NCBI RefSeq assembly: GCF_002289575.1
Contig: NZ_NTGA01000012.1
Coordinates: 1-64,000 of the forward strand
Direction: 5' to 3'
Length of the DNA: 64,000 nucleotides
Source of the DNA: Dietzia natronolimnaea
GTDB lineage: Bacteria; Actinomycetota; Actinomycetes; Mycobacteriales; Mycobacteriaceae
Shown: piece by piece, positions 58,541 to 64,000 of the stretch
How positions within the stretch are numbered: the stretch's first letter is position 1
Layout: each line of letters opens with the position of its first letter
Program-made: the position numbers and the translations under genes
Notes under the pieces: model-generated
Told to the model about the DNA's origin: nothing
The model's database searches: none
Seen by the model: only the letters and a program-made list of their open reading frames with translations

Positions 58541-61500
58541 TCAGTGTGTGGCAGATTGTCCCATCTCCTCCGCGTAGCGGGGCGCCAGCGCCTCCATCTG
58601 CTGCATGACTAGCTGGATGGCCTCCGGCTGCTTGTCCGGTGGGTATTTGTACTTACGCAGGGTCCGCTTAACCGATGCGCGGAGTTTGGCTTTGACGTCC
58701 TCACGGACCGTCCAGTCGGTTCGGATGTCGCGGCGCATGGTGGCGACGATCGAGCGGGCGATCTCGGCCAGCACGTCGTCGCCCAGGACGTCGACCGCGG
58801 ACTCGTTCAACGCGACCACGTCGTAGAACGCCAGCTCGTAGCTCTCCAGCGGCGGTTCGAACCGCTGTCCGCGGTCGGCCTCGGCGCTGACCTCCTTGGC
58901 CAGCTCGACCAACTCCGCGATCACCTCGGCGGCGGTGAGCTGCTGGTTGGTGTAGCGCACCATCAACTCGTTGACGCGCTCGGAGAACAGCCTGCGCCGC
59001 ACCTCGTTCCCGTAGGTGACCTTCGCGGCCTCCTCCAGCAACGTCGCCTTGAGCGCCTCGATCGCCAGGTGGGCCTTGGAGGGCTTCTGCGCCTCCTCGA
59101 CCCACTGCGGGGTGAGCGTGTCCAACCGCGGAAGCGGCAGTCCGGCCTCGCGGTAGATGTCCACGACTCCGGTACTCGCGGCGGAGTCAACGATCAACTC
59201 GCCGAGAATGCGCTTGATCTCGTCCGGAACCAGTTCTCCGGCGCCGATCTTCTGGTGCGCGTCGAGCTTGAGCATCCAGACGCGGGCCTCTTCGACGAAC
59301 CGCACCTCGGGCCGGACCGTCTCGAGGGAGTCGTTCCCCGCCGCCAGCGCCCACGCCCGCGCGAGCTTGGCCGAAAGGTCGCGGAAGCGGTCGGCGAGAG
59401 GGCGCGCGTCCGGGTCGTCGTCGTCGCGGTTTCCCGGTGTGCCCGGCGACCGCAGGCGGGTGACCACGGTGAGCAGCGCATCACGCCAGCCGGTCTTGGC
59501 GTTGGCGTGCCACTGCGCCTTCCACTCGTCACCGACGAGCTCACGCACGCCCGCGAGCAGGTCGAGCACGATCTGCGCGGCCTCCTCGGAGGTGCGGCCG
59601 ACGAGCCGGTCGCCGCCCTGCGGGGCCTCGCGGGTGAACTCCTCCAATGCCTTGGAGAGGTTGTCGGTGAGCGGCGCGTAGCCCACGAGCAGCCCGTCCT
59701 GCTTCCCCCGGAAGGTGCGGTTGACGCGGGCGAGCGTCTGCATGAGCAGCGCGCCCTTGAGCGGCCGGTCCACGTACAGCGTGTGCAGCGCCGGGGCGTC
59801 GAAGCCGGTCAGCATCATGTCCTTGACGATGATCAGCTCGAGCTCGTCGTCGGGGTTCTTCACCCGCTGCTTCACCGCGGCGATCGCACTCGGACGACGG
59901 AGATGCCTCGTGACGTGCTCCTCGTCGCCCGGGTCGGCTGTGTAGACCACCTTGACCTTGCCCGTGTCGTCGGCATCGGAGTGCCAGTCAGGGCGGAGGG
60001 CGACGATCTCCTGGTACAGGTTCGCGGCGATGGATCGGGTGGCGCAGACGATCATCGCCTTGCCCGGGACACCGAGGAAGGGCCGCATGGCGTCGCGGCG
60101 GGTTTCCCAGTGGGTCACCAGGTCGGCGGCCAGGGTGCGGATGCGCTCGGGGGCGCCGTAGACAGTGTCGAGCTTGGCCACCGCGCGCTGGAGGCGTTCG
60201 GCGTCCGCGGCATCGAGGCCGCTCAGTGCCTCCTCCGCGGCGTCGTCGAGCGACTCGTCGTCCACGCCGGGGAGGCGCGCCAGGCTGATCAGCCGTGGTT
60301 CGTAGACCACGGGGACCGTGGCGCCGTCCTCGACCGCCCGGTGCAGGTCGTAGACGTCGATGTCCGCGCCGAAGACTCGGCGGGTGTCGCGTTCGCCCTC
60401 GGTGATGGGGGTCCCGGTGAAGGCGATGAGGGTCGCGTGCGGCAACGCACTCTTGAGGTGCGCGGCGTAGCCGTCCAGGTTGTCGTAGTGACTGCGGTGC
60501 GCCTCGTCGGCGATGACGACGATGTTGCGCCGGTCCGAGAGCAGCGGGTGAGTCGCTCCGGAGTCACGTTCGGACTTGCTCAGGCCGAACTTCTGCAGGG
60601 TGGTGAAGTAGATGCCACCCGAGCGGCGGTCCGCCAGCTGCGTCCGCAGATCGTCGCGGGTGCGGACCTGCACCGGCTGCTCTGGGAGCAGGTCGGAGAT
60701 CTGGAAGCCGTCGAACAGCTGGGAGTCCAGCTCGGTGCGGTCGGTGATGACGATGACCGTGGGGTTGGCCAGGCGCGGGTGCCGCATGATCTTGGCGGTG
60801 TAGAGCTCCATCTCCATGGATTTGCCGGAGCCCTGGGTGTGCCACACGACGCCGGCCCGGCCGTCGGAGTCCACGGCGCGGACGGTGGCACCGACGGCTT
60901 TGGTGACGGCGAAGTATTGGTGGGGCTTGGCGATGCGTTTGATCAGGCCGGACTCGGTGGCGTCGAAGGCGGTGAAGTCGCGGTGGAGTTGGCCGAATCG
61001 TTCGACGTTGAACACGCCGTCGATGAGGAGGTCGAGTTCGGTGATGGGTTCAGCGGAGCCGTCGAGGGTGGTGAGGGGGGCGATGCGGCGGCCGTCGTCG
61101 TCGACGTTCCAGGGCGCGAAGTGGTTCCACGGGGTGAACGGCGTGCCGTAGCGGGCGGAGAGGTCGTCGGTGGCGACGACGACGACGGCGAAGCGGAACG
61201 CCATGGGGAATTCGTGGAGATAGGTGCGCAGCTGGTTGTACGCGAGTTCGGCGGTGGCGTTCTTGGCGCCCGGCTTCTTGAGTTCGACGATCGCGAGCGG
61301 CAGTCCGTTGACGTAGGCCACCACGTCGAATCGTCGTTCGTGTTCGCGGCTGCGGACCGTTACCTGGTCCACGGCGTAATACCGGTTGCGCGAGGCGTCG
61401 GCGGACAGGAAGCGGATGACCGGGGCGACCTCGCGGCCTTCGTCGTCGATGTAAGTCAGGCCCTTGTAGCCGTCTAGCAGGATGTGGTGGAGCCGGTGGT

Positions 61501-61753
61501 TCTCGGTGACGGCGTCCTGCGACTTGGGGGTGGTCACCTCGGCCATGGCCTGCTGGAGGTATTCCTCGGGCACGTCCGGGTTGAGGTTGATCAGCGACTG
61601 CAGGAGGGTGCCCCGCAGGACGATGTCGTGCCACGAGTCGCGCTCCCCCGAGCCCGGCGCGAGCGATGGCCCCGAGCGGTGCTCCCATTCGCGCTCGGCG
61701 AGGGCGTCGAGGATGCCCTGCTCGGCTTGAGCTTCGGACCAGCCTGTCGTCAT
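58541..61753 (-). CDS. hsdR: Type I restriction enzyme R subunit
   Basis: A 1070-residue HsdR. The N-terminal nuclease has the PD-(D/E)xK core (RFDVVAYVNGLPLAIVELKKP, about 140-160). The motor has Walker A HTQGSGKSMEM near 310, DEAH in VIADEAHRSHY near 425 and later SF2 motifs (FTGTPIT, RVNRTFRGK). The C-terminal region is the helical HsdM-contacting part. GGAGGGG precedes the ATG. It translocates and cuts unmodified DNA with HsdM and HsdS. Unusually, 806 bp separate it from hsdS, with its own promoter and a terminator. Confidence 0.95.
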   Translation of the reverse strand: MTTGWSEAQAEQGILDALAEREWEHRSGPSLAPGSGERDSWHDIVLRGTLLQSLINLNPDVPEEYLQQAMAEVTTPKSQDAVTENHRLHHILLDGYKGLTYIDDEGREVAPVIRFLSADASRNRYYAVDQVTVRSREHERRFDVVAYVNGLPLAIVELKKPGAKNATAELAYNQLRTYLHEFPMAFRFAVVVVATDDLSARYGTPFTPWNHFAPWNVDDDGRRIAPLTTLDGSAEPITELDLLIDGVFNVERFGQLHRDFTAFDATESGLIKRIAKPHQYFAVTKAVGATVRAVDSDGRAGVVWHTQGSGKSMEMELYTAKIMRHPRLANPTVIVITDRTELDSQLFDGFQISDLLPEQPVQVRTRDDLRTQLADRRSGGIYFTTLQKFGLSKSERDSGATHPLLSDRRNIVVIADEAHRSHYDNLDGYAAHLKSALPHATLIAFTGTPITEGERDTRRVFGADIDVYDLHRAVEDGATVPVVYEPRLISLARLPGVDDESLDDAAEEALSGLDAADAERLQRAVAKLDTVYGAPERIRTLAADLVTHWETRRDAMRPFLGVPGKAMIVCATRSIAANLYQEIVALRPDWHSDADDTGKVKVVYTADPGDEEHVTRHLRRPSAIAAVKQRVKNPDDELELIIVKDMMLTGFDAPALHTLYVDRPLKGALLMQTLARVNRTFRGKQDGLLVGYAPLTDNLSKALEEFTREAPQGGDRLVGRTSEEAAQIVLDLLAGVRELVGDEWKAQWHANAKTGWRDALLTVVTRLRSPGTPGNRDDDDPDARPLADRFRDLSAKLARAWALAAGNDSLETVRPEVRFVEEARVWMLKLDAHQKIGAGELVPDEIKRILGELIVDSAASTGVVDIYREAGLPLPRLDTLTPQWVEEAQKPSKAHLAIEALKATLLEEAAKVTYGNEVRRRLFSERVNELMVRYTNQQLTAAEVIAELVELAKEVSAEADRGQRFEPPLESYELAFYDVVALNESAVDVLGDDVLAEIARSIVATMRRDIRTDWTVREDVKAKLRASVKRTLRKYKYPPDKQPEAIQLVMQQMEALAPRYAEEMGQSATH

Positions 61754-61798
61754 CGTGTCCCCTCCACGTCAGAGCGGCGGGAAGCGTGGCCTGACATG

Positions 61799-61827
61799 AA
61801 AAAAACCTGCCCCCAGAGGGGGCAGGT
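61799..61827 (-). terminator. Rho-independent terminator in the hsdR 5' leader
   Basis: On the minus strand a stem CCTGCCCCC-TCT-GGGGGCAGG (61826-61806) is followed by seven T (61805-61799). It sits 46 bp before the hsdR ATG and starts about 6 nt after the predicted start of the transcript from the promoter at 61839-61867. Possible attenuator. Confidence 0.85.
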
Positions 61828-61838
61828 GGTATGCCCCC

Positions 61839-61867
61839 ATAGTAGCTCGTCCGCGGCGGCCGGACAA
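61839..61867 (-). promoter_or_regulatory. Predicted sigma-A promoter for hsdR
   Basis: Minus strand: TTGTCC (61867-61862), 17-bp spacer, TACTAT (61844-61839). This gives a start near 61832, directly before the terminator hairpin. A 10-bp repeat array begins 48 bp upstream. Confidence 0.65.
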
Positions 61868-61914
61868 GTGACGCAGGGCCGAGCTGTTCGGCGAGAAGCC
61901 GGTGGCTGGTCCGT

Positions 61915-61990
61915 CACTGTATGCGTCACTGCACTCACCACCACTGACGTTCAGTGACCTACAGTGACCAACACTGACGGGTAGACACTG
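61915..61990. repeat. CACTG/CAGTG array, four copies at exact 10-bp spacing
   Basis: Seven CACTG or CAGTG pentamers in 76 bp at 61915, 61927, 61942, 61952, 61962, 61972 and 61986. The central four form tandem decamers CCACTGACGT, TCAGTGACCT, ACAGTGACCA and ACACTGACGG, consensus NCASTGACSN. One copy per helical turn places them on one DNA face, upstream of the hsdR promoter. Confidence 0.8.
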
Positions 61991-62559
61991 AGCCGCCTCC
62001 GGGGTGCCGCCGGTCGACCACGGGGGCCGCTGCCGTAACGCTTCTTGGGCCGCCTCGCCCCTAGATTTCAGGGTCACAGTGAACCTCCCATGGTCCAGTC
62101 TTGCTGGTCGATGCGTCGCTTCTGACGCTCCCCGTTTCGTCTCGAATTAAGGCTTGAAATGCGGAGATGACTCTTTCCGCGGCCTATTTCTTTCTTAACT
62201 GCATGGCTTCTGTCGCGCGCGAATCCAAGCTCGAGTTCCTTGGCCGCTTCGGACCATCCGCCGAGGTGTGACCTGCACTTTGTTAATTTAGCCACCCCCC
62301 TAATCTCACAGAGATTCGCGAAACTCGCTGACATTGACGGATTAGAGCGTCGCCCAATCGCGCGCTGGGACGCGGCAGCCCAACAACCTCGAGCTGTGAG
62401 CGGTCGCCAGTGCACCGCGCGACCCGACCGCTGGGCCACGTCTGGGCAGAGGCCGTGTCGCCGTGTCCAGAACAGATCCGATTGTGCTGGTGAAACCGTG
62501 GTGCATAGAGGACGTCGCTGACGCTCATGGAACAACAGCGACGAACGCCCGGTAGGCAC

Positions 62560-63681
62560 TCAGAGCACACCCTCGACGGCGTGCTCGGCGTCCTTGATAG
62601 TGATCCGGCCGTTCATGAGCATGGGCAGTAACTCGTCGCGGGTGCGGGCGAGGGCTGCAATCTCTTTCTCGAGCGCTGAGTGCTTCAAGGTGAGCGCCTC
62701 ACTCAATCGGTCGAACTCTTCGAGTTGCTCTTCATTCGGAAGGGGCACCTGTAATGCGTATGCACGCTCCCGATTGAGACCGGGGACTGCAGAGTCTGTA
62801 TTCATCGCCACAAAATCAATGTCCTGCAAGAGACGGTAGGAATATCCCAGTGAGACTCCTTTGGGAGCCACCCAATACGTCGTGTCAATCGGGAAGCACC
62901 CCTCGCTGATCCAATACGTGGAACCCACAGATCCCTTTCTGCCAACAACGACAGCAGGTCCATCTACAAGTGGCTCATCGTGATAACCCACAACGCCGCC
63001 GCTTCCCACTACTGGAAACGAGCCATCAACTCGTTTAGACGCAGGCAAACTTTTGCCGTAGTTGAGGGCGATCAGACTGCCGAGTTCGACGCGCTCACTT
63101 GCGGATCGAGTGACCTGGCGGAAGCAGGCCTCAAGCAAGTCGTCAATCGACCGCTGCACTCGCCGGTTCGCGGCGATCTTGTCGCTCAGGGCGCCGAGGA
63201 CTTCGCCTACAGCAATCTGCTGGTCGAGTGGGGGCAGGTCCCAAGTGAAGCGTGCAATGTCGCCTCCGCTAATGTGGGGAACTGCGGAACCTGTTGTCAC
63301 AGACCCGATGTACATCTGAAAGTCCCTGGATCCGATCACGGCACCGAGATATCGAGGATCAACGCATTCTGTTGCTCGAATTCTGCAGACACGTTGAACA
63401 AGCAGAGATGCGTCGTCGGTGGTCGCAATTCCGTACTTCAAGCCGCTGCTGAGCACCGGCCGATCCATAGCCAAGACGATGTCCCCAGCTCTGACGATGT
63501 AAATATCGTCATAGCTTTCGGTGTAGGGCCAATACATCACGCCATCCCACCGGATGTGGCCGGTCCCGACGTTGTCGCCCCTTAAAAGTCTCGTCCCAAA
63601 CTCAACATTCTTGTAAGTTGCACTCGGAAACGGATATCCGTATTTCAAGTCCGCTACCTCAGCAAGCGATACTCGCTTCAC
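62560..63681 (-). CDS. hsdS: Type I restriction enzyme specificity subunit
   Basis: A 373-residue HsdS with two target-recognition domains (about 1-155 and 190-330) separated and followed by conserved helices (PLDQQIAVGEVLGALSDKIAANRRV and EEFDRLSEALTLKHSALEKEIAALARTRDELLPMLMNGRI). Each TRD reads one half of the bipartite target; the sequence recognised cannot be predicted here. The TRD-coding DNA is visibly less GC-rich than the rest, typical of exchanged TRDs. It overlaps hsdM by 4 bp. Confidence 0.94.
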   Translation of the reverse strand: MKRVSLAEVADLKYGYPFPSATYKNVEFGTRLLRGDNVGTGHIRWDGVMYWPYTESYDDIYIVRAGDIVLAMDRPVLSSGLKYGIATTDDASLLVQRVCRIRATECVDPRYLGAVIGSRDFQMYIGSVTTGSAVPHISGGDIARFTWDLPPLDQQIAVGEVLGALSDKIAANRRVQRSIDDLLEACFRQVTRSASERVELGSLIALNYGKSLPASKRVDGSFPVVGSGGVVGYHDEPLVDGPAVVVGRKGSVGSTYWISEGCFPIDTTYWVAPKGVSLGYSYRLLQDIDFVAMNTDSAVPGLNRERAYALQVPLPNEEQLEEFDRLSEALTLKHSALEKEIAALARTRDELLPMLMNGRITIKDAEHAVEGVL

Positions 63682-64000
63682 CCCAGCCTCCCCAGCTGCT
63701 CGCGAACAACGGCATCCAACCGCTCTGACTCATCCAACGCAGCGGTCAGCTCGCCGGTGAGCCGCGCGATCTTCTGGTCGATCGGCTCGTCGTCCTCCTC
63801 CGCCTCGGGCACGCCCACGTAGCGGCCCGGGGTGAGCGCGTAGCCGGCGGCCTTGATCTCCTCGAGCGTGGCCGACCTGCAGAAGCCGGCCACGTCTTCG
63901 TACTCGCCGACTGCGGACGGCCGTCCGCGCCAGGAGCGGAACGTCTCGGCGATGCGCTGCAGGTCCTCCTCGCTCAGCGTGCGCTCCACCCGGTCGATCA
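63678..64000 (-). CDS. hsdM: Type I restriction enzyme M subunit, C-terminal part (runs off window)
   Basis: Only the last 107 codons are in the window. They match the HsdM C-terminus: EDLQRIAETFRSWRG, YEDVAGFCRSATLEEI, GYALTPGRYVG and an acidic EAEEDDEPIDQKIARL coiled tail. The frame stays open to the right edge, so the methyltransferase core lies beyond 64000. The stop overlaps the hsdS start (ATGA), giving the usual hsdM-hsdS coupling. Confidence 0.93.
   Translation of the reverse strand, partial: IDRVERTLSEEDLQRIAETFRSWRGRPSAVGEYEDVAGFCRSATLEEIKAAGYALTPGRYVGVPEAEEDDEPIDQKIARLTGELTAALDESERLDAVVREQLGRLG

Larger units (their letters stand above)
61754..62559. other. 806-bp non-coding gap between hsdS and hsdR
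   Basis: No convincing protein gene. Contents from hsdS toward hsdR: locally AT-richer DNA with the palindrome AATCTC-ACA-GAGATT (62302-62316), the decamer array (61915-61990), a promoter (61839-61867) and a terminator (61799-61827). Open frames at 62074-62559 and 61769-62077 (minus) have no recognisable domain, poor codon bias and no ribosome site. The base composition differs from flanking genes, as is common in restriction islands. Confidence 0.6.

Noticed and set aside
61915-61990. CRISPR array
   Set aside because: Units are 10 bp without unique spacers and no cas gene is nearby; better read as protein-binding repeats.
61769-62077. 102-codon minus-strand open frame covering the decamer array and terminator
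   Set aside because: It runs through a repeat array, a promoter and a terminator hairpin, and no family resemblance is seen.
62074-62559. 161-codon minus-strand open frame between hsdS and hsdR
   Set aside because: No domain, no ribosome site, irregular composition and arginine-rich shadow-like product. Treated as non-coding.
1-64000. tRNA or rRNA genes, prophage modules or a replication origin
   Set aside because: No cloverleaf, rRNA block, phage structural gene or origin signature was recognised by eye; a tRNA and Rfam scan would be needed to exclude small RNAs formally.

Overview
The window is GC-rich, densely packed chromosomal DNA from a mycolic-acid-lineage actinobacterium (Mycobacteriales). 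The evidence is the gene content and order: chlID-cobO-cobB as in mycobacteria, Lsr2, a DUF222/HNH (13E12-type) gene behind a mycobacterial-type SOS box, a mycothiol-dependent maleylpyruvate isomerase-type protein, a VirS/MymA-like locus and a DUF6131 protein. I favour a Dietzia-like organism, but that genus-level call is inference. At least sixteen genes have a TANNNT -10 hexamer 6-8 nt before the start codon, the actinobacterial signature of leaderless transcripts. I used it to fix several starts.

Layout. 0-3.2 kb: fumarylacetoacetate-hydrolase-family enzyme with a divergent TetR regulator and palindromic operators, a secreted lipase and a small membrane protein. 3.2-9.8 kb: cobalamin genes cobM-cobL (minus) and, behind a cobalamin riboswitch, chlID-cobO-cobB (plus). 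9.8-16.6 kb: six-gene branched-chain-type ABC importer operon with an embedded acyl-CoA synthetase and a CRP/GlxR-like site at its start. 16.9-24.2 kb: cobK-cobQ, modA-moaD-moaA, a uracil/xanthine permease and moeA. 24.3-26 kb: a complete IS3-family element with a visible -1 frameshift signal, inserted just before a DUF6131 gene. 26-33.6 kb: tenA, an AraC regulator, an unusual desaturase-reductase-ferredoxin fusion, an Old-Yellow-Enzyme homologue, a moaC-mogA fusion and moaE. 33.6-42 kb: DUF222/HNH gene, nucleosidase, lipoprotein, 2'-5' RNA ligase-like protein, two fluoride channel genes, a thioesterase/TetR group, a crotonase and lsr2. 42.3-47.7 kb: sirohydrochlorin chelatase, PlsC acyltransferase, and the assimilatory sulfate operon sirA-cysH-cysG', whose last gene has a decayed methyltransferase half. 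47.8-52.4 kb: two divergent paralogous 48-61 residue proteins reminiscent of mycomembrane porin peptides, a patatin, an alanine/glycine symporter, an adenosine-deaminase-family protein and a DoxX-like protein. 52.4-58.5 kb: flavin-dependent oxidoreductase, FadD17-like synthetase, AraC (VirS-like), flavin monooxygenase and SDR. 58.5-64 kb: type I restriction-modification locus (hsdR, hsdS, 3' end of hsdM).

How the genes connect. Two molybdenum-cofactor clusters (modA-moaD-moaA plus moeA; moaCB-moaE) together supply most cofactor steps. The cobalamin genes belong to the aerobic, late-cobalt route, but many steps (cobA, cobG, cobH, cobI/J, cobN and the late genes) are not here. Siroheme for SirA would come from the CysG' dehydrogenase half plus the nearby chelatase. 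Two operons carrying acyl-CoA synthetases share CRP/GlxR-like sites. The least-explained parts are the hsdS-hsdR gap (10-bp repeat array, promoter and a terminator at the mRNA start), the small-protein pair and the three-domain desaturase.
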